Positions 54,004-63,295 of a DNA stretch of 64,000 nt are shown here, piece by piece (position 1 is the stretch's first letter; the number at the start of each line of letters is the position of its first letter). The notes under the pieces were generated by a model that saw only the letters and a list, made by a program, of their open reading frames with translations, ran no database searches and had not been told where the DNA came from. The translations under genes were made by a program, and so were the position numbers. The DNA comes from Tolypothrix sp. PCC 7910 (GTDB lineage: Bacteria; Cyanobacteriota; Cyanobacteriia; Cyanobacteriales; Nostocaceae), in the NCBI RefSeq assembly GCF_011769525.1, contig NZ_CP050440.1, forward strand, positions 5,023,501-5,087,500. Direction: 5' to 3'.

Positions 54004-56220
54004 ATGATGAAGCGTTTCACCTCACTGACTTACAAAACACTCATCAATATGGCACTACGAGTAACCGGGGTGGTACTTGTATCGGCTGGGGTGAGTTATG
54101 TTCATGTCATATCCCGTTTGGAAACCCAGACGAAAATGCAATTAGAAAGGTACATTACCAGACGGGGACAGCAAGAAAGCACTATATTTAAACTCGCAGA
54201 AGATAACCTCACTTCCCTACGCGATCGCCTGGTGCAGGAATTAAAGCAACCTATTGATATAGATGTCCAAGCGGAATTTGCGCGTCAGTATTTTGCTTGG
54301 AATGATGGTACTCTTCGCAATTTTCCCCAAAATAGACCAACTAAAGAATTTGATTCGATGCGCTATGCAGGATCGGTGATTGGTCGCAATGTGCAGATGA
54401 CTGAAGAACTCAAGCACCGCCAGCTAACAGCTAATAAATTGGTTAGTGCTTACGGTGCTGCTTGGTCTAATCGCTTTGTTGATACCTATTACCTGACACC
54501 AGAAAATACAGGGGTGAACTATTGGAAGGGAGTACCAATTGCCTTAGAAACACCACCTGAAGTTAATAACCCCAAAGAAGAATATTTTTATATTGCAGAC
54601 CCTCAACATAACCCTAAGCGATCGCCTCAGTGGACAGGTGTTTATCTCGATCCCAGTGTGAAAGTCTGGATGGTTTCGGCAATTGTCCCAGTTTATGAAG
54701 GCAATCGCTTTTTGGGCATTGTTGGGCATGATGTGGTCTTAACCGATTTAATACAACATGCAATTGAGGATAAATTAACAGGTACTTACAATATCATTTT
54801 TCGCTCAGACGGTCGTTTAATTGCCCACCCCCAAAAAATTCAGGAAATTCAGCAAGCTCAAGGACAATTAAAAATTGATGCAATTAACGATCCCCATCTC
54901 AAACGCATTTTTCAACTAGCTACAAACACGAAAACTCAAACCCAAGTTTTAGAAAATAGTCAAGACCGTGAATATTTAGCAGTGACTCGCTTACAAGGCC
55001 CAGACTGGTATTTTGTCACAGTCTATCCTCAATCACTGCTATCAGGGGCAGCATGGGATACAGCTAAATTTATCTTAATTTCTGGTGCAATAGCTCTATT
55101 GATAGAAGTGTTGTTACTTTTATCGGTGTTGCAACAAAAAATTGCTAAACCCCTCCAACAATTAACAGCCGCCAGTAATCAACTTACTAACGGTGACTTT
55201 GCAATTAATCTTGATACCACACGAGAAGATGAACTCGGAGAACTCGCCAGTTCTTTTAACAGTATGGCAAGTCAGTTAAAGACTTCTTTCATCCAACTAG
55301 AAGAGGTCAACAATGCCTTAGAAATAAGAGTTGAGGAGCGAACAACAACCCTACAAGACACACTTGCACAACTACGCCGTACCCAAACTCAAATGATTCA
55401 GAGTGAAAAGATGTCAGCCTTGGGGCAATTGGTAGCAGGCGTAGCTCATGAAATCAATAATCCTGTTAATTTCATTCACGGTAATCTCACTTATATAGAA
55501 AACTACGCCCAAGATTTATTGAAATTTATTCAGCTATATCAACATCACTACCCTCATCTTGTCGCGGAAATTCAAACTGAGGCAGAAAAATTAGAGTTGG
55601 AATTTATTCAAGATGATTTGCCTAAGATGCTATCTTCAATGAAAATTGGCACCAATCGCATTCGCGAAATTGTGCTATCACTCCGCAATTTTTCTCGTTT
55701 AGATGAAGCTGAATTAAAAGCAGTTGATATTCATGAAGGCATTGATAGTACATTACTAATTTTGCAACATCGTCTGAAAGAGCAACCACATCGCCCAGCC
55801 ATATCAGTCGTAAAAAACTATAGTAACTTGCCTTTGGTACTTTGCTTTCCCGGTCAACTCAATCAAGTATTTATGAATATTCTTTCTAATGCTATTGATG
55901 CCTTAGAAGATGCCAATCAGCAGCGCACCTCTACAGAAACTGCTGCACATCCTCTCACAATTTCAATTCATACTCAGTTGATATGTGAACAGCAAATCAT
56001 GATTGCTATTGCAGATAATGGTTTGGGTATTCCAGACACAATTACCACAAGGTTATTTGACCCTTTCTTCACAACTAAAGATGTCGGTAAAGGTTCCGGT
56101 TTAGGTTTATCTATTAGCTATCAAATTGTGGCTGAATTACATAAAGGAAAACTGCATTGTCATTCCACTCCAGGAAAAGGCGCAGAATTTGTGATCACTC
56201 TACCAATAAAAGCTAATTAA
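54004..56220 (+). CDS. Membrane sensor histidine kinase (Cache - HAMP - HisKA - HATPase)
   Basis: The 738-residue protein has an N-terminal helix (about 14-34, MALRVTGVVLVSAGVSYVHV) and a long periplasmic region (about 36-355) of dCache type (WTGVYLDPSVKVWMVSAIVPVYEGNRFLGIVGHDVVLTDL). A second helix follows (about 357-378), then a HAMP domain (PLQQLTAASNQLTNGDFAINL), a coiled coil, the HisKA box with His482 in GVAHEINNPVNF, and the ATPase (NILSNAIDALE, ADNGLGIP, GSGLGLSI). The C-terminal half is closely related to that of the preceding giant kinase (shared SEKMSALGxLVAGVAHE and CFPGQLNQVFMNIL). ATG 54004 or 54007 may start it. It is probably co-transcribed with 48534. Confidence 0.93.
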   Translation: MMKRFTSLTYKTLINMALRVTGVVLVSAGVSYVHVISRLETQTKMQLERYITRRGQQESTIFKLAEDNLTSLRDRLVQELKQPIDIDVQAEFARQYFAWNDGTLRNFPQNRPTKEFDSMRYAGSVIGRNVQMTEELKHRQLTANKLVSAYGAAWSNRFVDTYYLTPENTGVNYWKGVPIALETPPEVNNPKEEYFYIADPQHNPKRSPQWTGVYLDPSVKVWMVSAIVPVYEGNRFLGIVGHDVVLTDLIQHAIEDKLTGTYNIIFRSDGRLIAHPQKIQEIQQAQGQLKIDAINDPHLKRIFQLATNTKTQTQVLENSQDREYLAVTRLQGPDWYFVTVYPQSLLSGAAWDTAKFILISGAIALLIEVLLLLSVLQQKIAKPLQQLTAASNQLTNGDFAINLDTTREDELGELASSFNSMASQLKTSFIQLEEVNNALEIRVEERTTTLQDTLAQLRRTQTQMIQSEKMSALGQLVAGVAHEINNPVNFIHGNLTYIENYAQDLLKFIQLYQHHYPHLVAEIQTEAEKLELEFIQDDLPKMLSSMKIGTNRIREIVLSLRNFSRLDEAELKAVDIHEGIDSTLLILQHRLKEQPHRPAISVVKNYSNLPLVLCFPGQLNQVFMNILSNAIDALEDANQQRTSTETAAHPLTISIHTQLICEQQIMIAIADNGLGIPDTITTRLFDPFFTTKDVGKGSGLGLSISYQIVAELHKGKLHCHSTPGKGAEFVITLPIKAN

Positions 56221-56517
56221 TAGCTTGAAAATTGATATGGGGCATTGAGCATGGAAACGATATATTTTCATACTTGATTTGGTAAAAAACTGGTGTAAAT
56301 GACCAATACAAATTCAGAATTCAAAATTAAGAATACAAATAGGACAAGACTTTGAGTTTGTGCATTTGTCACATTCTTTTTTCAAATTGGTATAACTTTA
56401 AAAACTCATAGTATCATTCATCAATAAAATTGTGTCAGGCATTGATCTAAAAAAATCCCAATGTTAACGGTTAGCTAATAACTGATATAATTTTCTCATA
56501 TTGATGAGCAATTTATA
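56221..56517. other. Intergenic, 297 bp
   Basis: AT-rich; contains AATTCAAAATTAAGAA repeats near 56318-56335 and TTCAAATTGGTATAA at about 56382. No gene seen. Confidence 0.5.
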
Positions 56518-57636
56518 ATGCTGCCACATATTGAAACTATATTTTTACGACAAATGGCTTCAGGCGATCGCCTGTTTTTACAACTGTACAAATTCATTGG
56601 TTCTCAATCTGGTAAAAAGGTTTATATCCAATCCAATCTTCACGGTGCAGAAATTTCTGGCAATGCTGTTATTCATCAATTGATTGAGTTTTTATTATCA
56701 GTTGAGCAGAATGATTTAATAGGAGAAATTTGGTTGCTGCCTGTTTGTAATCCTATGGGTACTAATGAACGCGCTCAACATTTTTCTCCTGGTCGTTATT
56801 GTACCTATGAATCTAAAGATTGGAATCGCATTTTTTGGGATTATGAAAAACAAAATAGTGATTTATTAGCTTTTGCCAAATCTCAAATTAATGAGAATTT
56901 AGAAAATATTCGGCAGACCTATTTAAATAATATCAAAAAAGATTTTGCTCAAAATTTAGATGCAATCAATTCTCCGCAGAGCGTACCTTATAGCGAAATA
57001 TTTCGTTATCAACTCCAATCTCTGAGTCTGGATGCTGACTACTTAATTGATTTGCATAGCTCTACTAATCAAGGTTTAGACTATATTTATTATTTCCGCG
57101 ATCGCGAGGAAAGCGCCAAATATTTCTTGCTGGACTTGGGGATTCTGCTTGATAAATATGATGGTGATGCTTTTGATGAAGCATTTATTAAACCTTGGTT
57201 GGCTTTAGAAGATTGTTTTCGCCAATTGGGTAGAGAAATTAAATTTGATATCGAAGCTTGGACATTAGAATTAGGCGCAGGTATGCAGATTAATCCTAAT
57301 TCTGTGGCTCAAGGCGTAGCAGGTGTGAAAAATTATTTAGTCCAGAAAAAGGTATTACAAAATCTACCATATACTAAATCTCCTGAAATGTATTTTGCTA
57401 AGAGTAGCAATCGACAGAAATATTATGCGATCGCAGGTGGAATGATTCAATCTAGAGTTGCATTAGGTACAAAAATCAAAGCAGGTGACAAACTCTATCA
57501 AATTCTCAGTTTTAATAAGGAAAATCAGCTACCCAAAGTGATTGATGTCTGTGCATCTGAAGATGGCTTAGTTTATGATGTCTCTACAAATCAAGCTGTG
57601 AATCAAGGTGAGTTCGTTTTGGGAATTATCCATTAG
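56518..57636 (+). CDS. Succinylglutamate desuccinylase/aspartoacylase (AstE/AspA, M14-like) family protein
   Basis: This is a zinc amidohydrolase of the M14 carboxypeptidase fold. In the 372-residue protein the first zinc pair is His42 and Glu45 in SNLHGAEISG, and the third ligand is His180 in LIDLHSS. The Arg-containing NPMGTNERAQHFSPGRY segment binds the substrate carboxylate. A C-terminal beta domain (about 290-372) has the lipoyl-like GMIQSRVALGTKIKAGDKLYQI pattern of the family. Substrates in the family are N-acyl amino acids; arginine succinyl catabolism genes are not nearby, so the substrate is open. The start at ATG 56518 gives MLPHIETIFLRQMASGDRL. Confidence 0.87.
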   Translation: MLPHIETIFLRQMASGDRLFLQLYKFIGSQSGKKVYIQSNLHGAEISGNAVIHQLIEFLLSVEQNDLIGEIWLLPVCNPMGTNERAQHFSPGRYCTYESKDWNRIFWDYEKQNSDLLAFAKSQINENLENIRQTYLNNIKKDFAQNLDAINSPQSVPYSEIFRYQLQSLSLDADYLIDLHSSTNQGLDYIYYFRDREESAKYFLLDLGILLDKYDGDAFDEAFIKPWLALEDCFRQLGREIKFDIEAWTLELGAGMQINPNSVAQGVAGVKNYLVQKKVLQNLPYTKSPEMYFAKSSNRQKYYAIAGGMIQSRVALGTKIKAGDKLYQILSFNKENQLPKVIDVCASEDGLVYDVSTNQAVNQGEFVLGIIH

Positions 57637-57683
57637 TTCTGGTTCTAGGCTGAGGAAGTTCTAAATCACAAAATTTAACAGTA

Positions 57684-58421
57684 TTAAAGCGGTTTTTGAG
57701 TTGGTACACCCACAGCACGGGGAAAGTTAGCAGGTGTAGCTGCAACCTTCCGTAAGTATAAACAGTGACGAATACTATCACTCAGAGGAGTAGTAAATTG
57801 TTCTATTGCTTCAATTACCCCACCCAACTGATCGACAGCATTTTGCAAAGCTGTAGTTTCCTCTTGTGTCCAATTCCCGCGGTAAATAACTGCTAAACCC
57901 CCAACCTTCAGCAATGGTAAAGCATATTCCGCACAGACAGAAGCAGGCCCAACAGCGCGGATTGTCGCCACATGATAATTTTGTCGGTGCTGGCGTTGCT
58001 GGCCGATTTCTTCAACTCTACCTACAAGAGTTTTGCCATTACTCAACCCAAGGGTAGTCAAGATTTTCTCGATAAAAGTAACTTTTTTGCGAGTTGAATC
58101 GAGCAACGTAATTTTAGAATTAGCAGATGCGATCGCGATAGGAATCCCAGGAAAACCTGCACCCGTACCAATATCAATTACAGATGCACCCGCTGCTAGA
58201 GAAGCGATAAATTGCTGCTGTGGCGCAATTCCCCGCAGCGAATCCCACAGATGCTTCTCCCAAAACTCTTCAGCTTCAGTAATGCGAGTTAAATTAAACT
58301 GACTATTCCCTTCCAGAATTAATTCGTAAAGCTGCTGAAATTGTAACTGCTGTTGAGTATTTGGTTGCCAATTGAGAGTTTTTTGCCAGATTTCTGCCAT
58401 TTCAGGCAATAAGTTAGTCAT
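57684..58421 (-). CDS. rsmG: 16S rRNA (guanine(527)-N(7))-methyltransferase
   Basis: RsmG (GidB) methylates G527 in the 530 loop of 16S rRNA, and its loss gives low-level streptomycin resistance in other bacteria. The 245-residue protein has FNLTRITEAEEFWEKHLWDSL, the SAM site VIDIGTGAGFPGIPIAIA, LLDSTRKKVTFIE, and RAVGPASVCAEYALPLLKVGG. Length is normal for cyanobacteria. The stop lies 47 bp from the convergent aspartoacylase-like gene. The upstream gap to the ABC ATPase gene is tandem repeat. Confidence 0.95.
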   Translation of the reverse strand: MTNLLPEMAEIWQKTLNWQPNTQQQLQFQQLYELILEGNSQFNLTRITEAEEFWEKHLWDSLRGIAPQQQFIASLAAGASVIDIGTGAGFPGIPIAIASANSKITLLDSTRKKVTFIEKILTTLGLSNGKTLVGRVEEIGQQRQHRQNYHVATIRAVGPASVCAEYALPLLKVGGLAVIYRGNWTQEETTALQNAVDQLGGVIEAIEQFTTPLSDSIRHCLYLRKVAATPANFPRAVGVPTQKPL

Positions 58422-58550
58422 TTGTCATTTGTCATTTGTCATTTGTCATTAGGTAATTGGTAATGGGTAATTGGTGTTTGTTATTTCCCCTATCCCCAAT
58501 CCCCAGCCCCCAATCCCCAGTCCCCAATCCCCAGCCCCCGGTACCCAATC
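58422..58550. repeat. Compound STRR between rsmG and the ATPase gene
   Basis: ATTTGTC units, GGTAATT units and CCCCAATCCCCAG/CCCCAGTCC heptamers (the complement of GGGGATT/GGGGACT). Confidence 0.9.
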
Positions 58551-59223
58551 ACACCGCCGGCTGGGGTTCTTGAACTTTAGCTTTCAATACTTCGGGATCG
58601 ACAGATTTAAGTTCACCGTGGTTGAGTGTCCAACAAGAATCTGCGATCGCTAACATATCACCAGCGTCGTGTGTAACGACAAATAATGTCCAATCTTTTT
58701 TCAGCTTCGCCAATAAACTGACCAACTGCCGGCGCATTGACCAGTCTAACCCAGCTGTTGGCTCGTCTAATAATAATAAATTTGGTTGGCGAATTAACTG
58801 TACCGCCAAAGCTAAACGTCGCTGTTGTCCACCACTTAATGCATGGGGTGATGCTGACAGTGATAAATGCTCTAATCCTACTTCGCTTAATGCCTGCCTA
58901 ACTCGCTCTGAACCTAGTTCTGGATGCCCTAAGCGTAATTCTTCTAAAATTGTACCGCCGCAGAAGTGCCGTTCTGGGAACTGAAATACTAACCCAGCTA
59001 ATTGTTGTAGCTGTTCGGAAATCAGTTCTTGTTCGCGCCAGAACACTGCACCAGAAGTGGGTTCAGCTAGTCCAGATAAAATTTCTAATAAGGTACTTTT
59101 ACCAGAACCGCTAGGGCCAATAATCAAACCCAGCTGTTGTGGTGCTAATTCCAAGTCTATTCCTTTGAGAATCGCTGTTGGGCTGGCTGTTGGGTGATAA
59201 ACCAGATTTCTAAGATAGAGCAT
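58549..59223 (-). CDS. ABC transporter ATP-binding protein, ECF/CbiO-like
   Basis: The 224-residue ATPase has Walker A GPSGSGKST, a Q-loop in the ECF-type context GLVFQFPERHFCGGTI, signature LSGGQQRR, Walker B LLLLDEPTAGLD and switch His VVTHD. The QFPE(R) Q-loop is typical of energy-coupling-factor and cobalt/nickel transporter ATPases. No permease or substrate-binding component is adjacent, so its partners are elsewhere. Plant chloroplasts have related soluble NAP-type proteins. The last 25 residues are a Pro/Glu-rich tail. Confidence 0.87.
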   Translation of the reverse strand: MLYLRNLVYHPTASPTAILKGIDLELAPQQLGLIIGPSGSGKSTLLEILSGLAEPTSGAVFWREQELISEQLQQLAGLVFQFPERHFCGGTILEELRLGHPELGSERVRQALSEVGLEHLSLSASPHALSGGQQRRLALAVQLIRQPNLLLLDEPTAGLDWSMRRQLVSLLAKLKKDWTLFVVTHDAGDMLAIADSCWTLNHGELKSVDPEVLKAKVQEPQPAV

Positions 59224-59615
59224 TTGTTAAGATTACCAAAAAGTTGGCGAATAACTGAATCGATGACGCTTAACTACACGCAGAGCAATTAAAAATTTCC
59301 AAAAACATTCATAACGCATAACCTGCCTAAAAACCCTAATCTAACCGCTAGAGTCATCTACTTGTAACTTTGAGCTACAAGTCTGTTTAGCCCAAGTTTT
59401 AACACTAAAACAAAAGCCAACCTCCTATTTTTCTCCATTGTGGCAAACTTCCCCCCGAAGAATGGCTACAAGCATTATAGGAACCTGCAAAAATTAGAGA
59501 GGTCGAACTATATAGAAAATGTCGGCAACAATAAACCTAAGTACAGATTAATCATTTTTTTGCATTTTAGGTAACATAAACAACTATTTCAACCGCAATT
59601 ATTCTGAGGGATACA
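59224..59615. other. 392-bp divergent intergenic region
   Basis: It separates the ATPase gene from the TPR gene. Unique AT-rich sequence with one hairpin (ACTTGTA/TACAAGT, 59360-59382). No gene seen. Confidence 0.5.
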
Positions 59616-60548
59616 ATGAATAAATGGTTTTCTGCTCCTCAAGCAATTGTGTTTGCTAGAGTCACTAAGATTGCTCAGACAACTTTTGCTGCTGCGATCG
59701 CATTCAATTTGGGAATGAATCCAACGCTGGCTGGCGATCCTTTCCGTCCTGACAAACCTCATGCAATTGGGGATAAAACCGAAGCCGCTTTTAAAGCAGT
59801 TTTTCAAAAAGGCAACTATCAACAAGCAGAAAGTTACCTCCAGCAAGCAATATCCAGCGAACCCAATGAACCACTAGCCTATGCAATGAAGGCATCTTTA
59901 GCCTATGCCAACAAAGATTTAACTTCATTAGACACATACAGCAAAAAAACCCTCGAAACCGGACAAAAGTTGATTGATAAAGATCCCCTACGCGGTAATT
60001 TATACACAGCCGTAGGGAATTTCCTAGAGGGAGCAGTGATTATTACCCGTGAAGGTGCAGGTGGTGCAGCACAAGCTTTAAGTCGCTTGCGGCAAGTTTA
60101 CCAATATTTAGATAAAGCGGAAGCAATTTCTGCCAACGATCCAGAAGTAAACCTCATTAGAGGCTATATGGATTTGCTACTAGCTGTTAATCTGCCTTTT
60201 TCTAACCCAGATGAAGCGATTCAACGGCTAGAAAACAATGCTGCTCCTAAATATCTTGCAGATCGGGGGATTGCCCTTGGCTATCGAGATTTAAAAAATT
60301 ACTCCCAAGCCCTAGATTACGCCAATCGTGCTTTGAAAACCACATCCGAAAACCCAGAGTTATATTATCTCAAAGCCCAAATCCTCCACGAACAAGGTAA
60401 AAAAGAAAATAGTCGAGACTTGATCAAAGAAGCGATCGCTAATTTTGACACCGCCTTAAGCAAAAAATCCCAACTCCCAGCCAGTTTAGTCCAACAAATC
60501 GAATCCGAACGCAACAACGCGAATAATCGGTTGAAGAGTTTTAGTTAG
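59616..60548 (+). CDS. Sll0314/Alr1548-type TPR protein, exported
   Basis: The 310-residue protein has a signal peptide (basic start, then ITKIAQTTFAAAIAFNLG-like hydrophobic stretch, cleavage near TLAG at 37-40). The conserved opening DPFRPxxPHAIGDKTEAAFKAVFQKGNY follows, with several TPRs (about 60-300) in the pattern A-x-S-Y-L-x-Q-A. It matches a cyanobacterial family known from Synechocystis sll0314, which was found in periplasmic or outer-envelope fractions. Function unknown. GAGGGATACAATG gives a good ribosome site for ATG 59616. Confidence 0.88.
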   Translation: MNKWFSAPQAIVFARVTKIAQTTFAAAIAFNLGMNPTLAGDPFRPDKPHAIGDKTEAAFKAVFQKGNYQQAESYLQQAISSEPNEPLAYAMKASLAYANKDLTSLDTYSKKTLETGQKLIDKDPLRGNLYTAVGNFLEGAVIITREGAGGAAQALSRLRQVYQYLDKAEAISANDPEVNLIRGYMDLLLAVNLPFSNPDEAIQRLENNAAPKYLADRGIALGYRDLKNYSQALDYANRALKTTSENPELYYLKAQILHEQGKKENSRDLIKEAIANFDTALSKKSQLPASLVQQIESERNNANNRLKSFS

Positions 60549-60665
60549 GAATTAGGGCATTGGGGATTGGGCATGGGGCATTGGTAATAGGAATGTTTAA
60601 TTTGTTCTTTTCCCCCTGCACCCTGCACCCTGCCCCCTGCTTTTTCCCAGTCCCCAATCCCCAAT
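60549..60665. repeat. Compound STRR after the TPR gene
   Basis: GGGCATTGGGGATT units, then CCCTGCA and CCCCAATC heptamers. Confidence 0.9.
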
Positions 60666-60713
60666 CCTGATATGCTTATTTTCAGAAAACTCTAACGGAG
60701 AAATATAACAACA

Positions 60714-61166
60714 ATGCATATCCAGTTTCGTGAGTTTAATCCTTTTGATGTCTGGATTTGGCTGAGGTTCAGCACGATTCCTTCGGCGCGGGAAAGGCAA
60801 TACATAGAAGAGGTTTTCAATTCTTGGTTTTATTTAGGTAAATTGGGTGCTTTTAACGCCGAAAATCTTCAGGTGCAAGACACAGGACTGGATATTAGTT
60901 ACATGAATTACGACGAGCAAGGTTATGACAAAAGCTTGCTGGCGCTAATGCATAACATGGGTGAGTTCGAGTATGAAGGAGAATGGGGACGTTGTTGGTT
61001 TGATTTAGGAACCAGTGATGCGATCGCCTTAGATATCTTAATTAACGCTCTCACTCAGCTAAGTGAAGAATATGTCACTATTGAGGAATTATATATCGGT
61101 GGCGAAAACGAAGATTGGCCCATAGAGGAGAACGAAAACAACTCTTACTCTATGTACGATAATTAG
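60714..61166 (+). CDS. DUF3531 family protein
   Basis: The 150-residue protein matches the cyanobacterial/plastid family DUF3531 by its opening MHIQFREFNPFDVWIWLRFSTIPSARERQYIEEVFNSWF and the central block GEFEYEGEWGRCWFDLGTSDAIALDILINAL. The C-terminal tail is strongly acidic and Asn-rich. No function is established to my knowledge. The Nudix gene starts 17 bp after its stop, so the two are probably co-transcribed. Confidence 0.9.
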   Translation: MHIQFREFNPFDVWIWLRFSTIPSARERQYIEEVFNSWFYLGKLGAFNAENLQVQDTGLDISYMNYDEQGYDKSLLALMHNMGEFEYEGEWGRCWFDLGTSDAIALDILINALTQLSEEYVTIEELYIGGENEDWPIEENENNSYSMYDN

Positions 61167-61183
61167 TGACTTAAGTTACAAAA

Positions 61184-61615
61184 ATGAGCAAAGCAGGAGA
61201 AATTCGGGTTTTAGCCTTGGGATTGATTCGCGATGGCGAACGCATCTTTGTTTCCGAAGGCTACGATCCCGGCAAGCAATCTACATTTTACCGGGCTTTA
61301 GGAGGTGGGGTAGATTTTGGCGAAACCAGCCTTCTCGCCCTACAAAGGGAGTTTCAAGAAGAAATTCAGGCAGAATTAACCAATATTCGCTATTTAGGTT
61401 GTATTGAGAATCTGTTTATATTTAACGGTAGGCAGGGACACGAAATTATTCAACTTTACCAATGTGATTTTGCTGATCCCAAATTTTATCAATTAGAGAG
61501 CCTAATATTTTCTGAGTCCGCAAACCATCAACATCGGGCACTTTGGATTCATATCGAGCGGTTTAAATCAGGCGAATTAAGGCTAGTACCAGCAGAATTT
61601 TTCAATTATTTATAA
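61184..61615 (+). CDS. Nudix hydrolase
   Basis: It hydrolyses nucleoside diphosphates linked to another group; the specific substrate is unknown. The 143-residue protein has the Nudix box starting at GGGVDFGETSLLALQREFQEE (about residues 39-59), with the metal-binding R-E-x-x-E-E core. Strand and loop features follow (LGCIENLFIFNGRQGHEIIQLYQC) that resemble housekeeping-type Nudix enzymes of the YjhB or MutT branch. The start is ATG 61184, preceded by a weak ribosome site; DUF3531 lies just upstream. Confidence 0.93.
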   Translation: MSKAGEIRVLALGLIRDGERIFVSEGYDPGKQSTFYRALGGGVDFGETSLLALQREFQEEIQAELTNIRYLGCIENLFIFNGRQGHEIIQLYQCDFADPKFYQLESLIFSESANHQHRALWIHIERFKSGELRLVPAEFFNYL

Positions 61616-61644
61616 GATTGCTCTAGTTTTTAGCAGAGCAAGCA

Positions 61645-61758
61645 CAATAAGGTTCGGATAAGACAAATACATTGATGTTTAAATCCTGTGGAGACGCGAT
61701 AAATCGCGTCTCCACAGCCCCAAAATCGTGACGAAAAATTCTTAACCGAACTGTATTG
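61645..61758. mobile_element. MITE-like element, 114 bp, copy B
   Basis: It runs from CAATAAGGTTCGGATAAG to CTTAACCGAACTGTATTG, its terminal inverted repeats. The centre is a perfect 14-bp-arm hairpin TGTGGAGACGCGAT/ATCGCGTCTCCACA. It aligns over its full length with copy A (24310-24423). The flanks AGAGCAAGCA and AGACGAAACA match at only 7 of 10 positions, so any target duplication has decayed. Confidence 0.8.
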
Positions 61759-62604
61759 AGACGAAACAGGGCTACAAAGAGTGCAGAGGGAGCCAAGAGA
61801 CAAACACCCTATGCCCAATTTCTGATACGCGCTTGTAGCTATCCATATGCTTGACATTGCAATAGTTAGACTACTCCATTTTCTCCAAAGGATTTCTGAG
61901 AATGCAGAATTAAGTTGCGGAAATGTCTATTGCACAAAAGAAGAGAACTATGCTAATGTCTGCAATTTACTTTTATTGTTTAGCTCGTACTAAACATCTA
62001 ATATGATGTTAAGCCTGGAATTTGACTTTTAGCCTGAGACTTTAATTAAAATTCAACCCAGTTTTAAAGAATTATTAGAAGTATTATAAGAGCTTATATG
62101 AAGCTGTACTGGGTAAAATTTGATTTTCTAGTTATTTAGATAAATTTTTTATATACTTTTGTAACATAGATAACAATTTGCCGGATATTGATACCTCTAA
62201 AATCAAATTCTCAAGAGTATAATCCTAGCGAAATCTGGCTAGAGTCAGACTAAAACCGCACTTATACAGACAAAAGTACATCTCAGGATACTGTGCATTT
62301 TCCTAACTCGGATTTACATTTAATATATAAGATTGGTATGTGGAATATAAGGAATTAATAACTTTTCGCTATACCATCTTTATAATTTCTTTGTTATTTT
62401 GTATTTAACTGGACAGTTCTCCAGCAGGTGGTGCGTTTAAATATCTATATAGTTGCACCACAGGCACTAAATTCTCATACATATTTATTGGTTGACCTAG
62501 CCTAATTTATATTGCCAAGTGCAATGTAAATTGTCTAAAGCGAGATAAGAGTTACATTGCAAATTCCTAAACAGTGATATCTAGCAAAAAACTTTCTTAA
62601 GACC
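61759..62604. other. 846-bp gene-free AT-rich stretch
   Basis: After the MITE there is no coding frame or tandem repeat. Two inverted repeats are visible: GGTGC/GCACC around 62430-62462, and TGCAATGTAA (62520-62529) with TTACATTGCA (62552-62561) around a 22-nt loop, about 45 bp before the nitrogenase-family gene. The latter could be an operator or a leader hairpin. Confidence 0.5.
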
Positions 62605-62937
62605 ATGATTAAAACCACAAACCAACCCATTGTATTCTCCGCTTTTATTAGTCCTCTCAGCGAAAAAGACAAACCTAAATTTGATTTATTGCAACCATTA
62701 CGCCAATGGCTTGACGACCTCGAAATTCACAATCCTAAAGTCGCGAAATTTATTGCGAAACTCATTCCTGCACAATGCCCCTTTGAGCGCGATATCATGC
62801 TTTTTGGCCGGAAAATTGCTCACATTCCCCCTATGTGCAAGCTTAATCCCCTTTACGATCAATTTGTGGGCTTGCGTTTTCGTGCACTATGTTATTTAGT
62901 AGATAAATGTGGCGAGGATATCCAATCCTACTGCTAA
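62605..62937 (+). CDS. Mo-dependent nitrogenase family protein (Mo-nitro_C domain)
   Basis: The 110-residue protein matches the small family named 'Mo-dependent nitrogenase, C-terminus': LLQPLRQWLDDLEIHNPKVAKFIAKLIPAQCPFERDIMLFGRKIAHIPPMCKLNPLYDQFVGLRFRAL (quoted only to identify the conserved block, about residues 29-96). It is found mainly in nitrogen-fixing and some other cyanobacteria. Two Cys in CPFERD and PPMCKLNP contexts are conserved in the family as I recall. It is not a nitrogenase subunit and no nif gene is nearby. The start is ATG 62605. Confidence 0.82.
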   Translation: MIKTTNQPIVFSAFISPLSEKDKPKFDLLQPLRQWLDDLEIHNPKVAKFIAKLIPAQCPFERDIMLFGRKIAHIPPMCKLNPLYDQFVGLRFRALCYLVDKCGEDIQSYC

Positions 62938-62959
62938 ATAAAATTCGATCAAGTGTGGC

Positions 62960-63232
62960 ATGGAAATTAAGATTGAGCATCAACCCAGTCAAGAACGCCT
63001 CGAACAGTTGGGTGTAAAAAAGTGGGGAATTTGGCAAAAAGAAATTTCAAAATTCCCTTGGACTTATGATTCTCAAGAAACTTGCTACTTTTTGGCAGGA
63101 AATGTAATTGTTACGCCAGATGGTGAACAGCCAGTGGAAATGGGTAAAGGTGATTTAGTAATCTTTCCGGCTGGAATGTCCTGTACATGGGAAATCACCA
63201 GTGACGTGAAAAAACATTATTCCTTTGATTAA
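62960..63232 (+). CDS. Cupin domain protein (Cupin_3, ureidoglycine-aminohydrolase-like)
   Basis: The 90-residue single cupin contains the conserved segment W-G-I-W-Q-K-E-I-S-K-F-P-W-T-Y-D-S-Q-E-T-C-Y-F-L-x-G and then VEMGKGDLVIFPAGMSCTWEI, with the family's PAGM/SCTW ending. Metal ligands are partly degenerate: there is no clear HxH pair. The small cyanobacterial and plant members have no proven function. It starts 22 bp after the nitrogenase-family gene, so the two may form an operon. Confidence 0.88.
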   Translation: MEIKIEHQPSQERLEQLGVKKWGIWQKEISKFPWTYDSQETCYFLAGNVIVTPDGEQPVEMGKGDLVIFPAGMSCTWEITSDVKKHYSFD

Positions 63233-63295
63233 TCAAAATAGAACTTGATCCCCAATATCTTCTCATCTCATTGGGAAAGTAAATATCTAAACATC

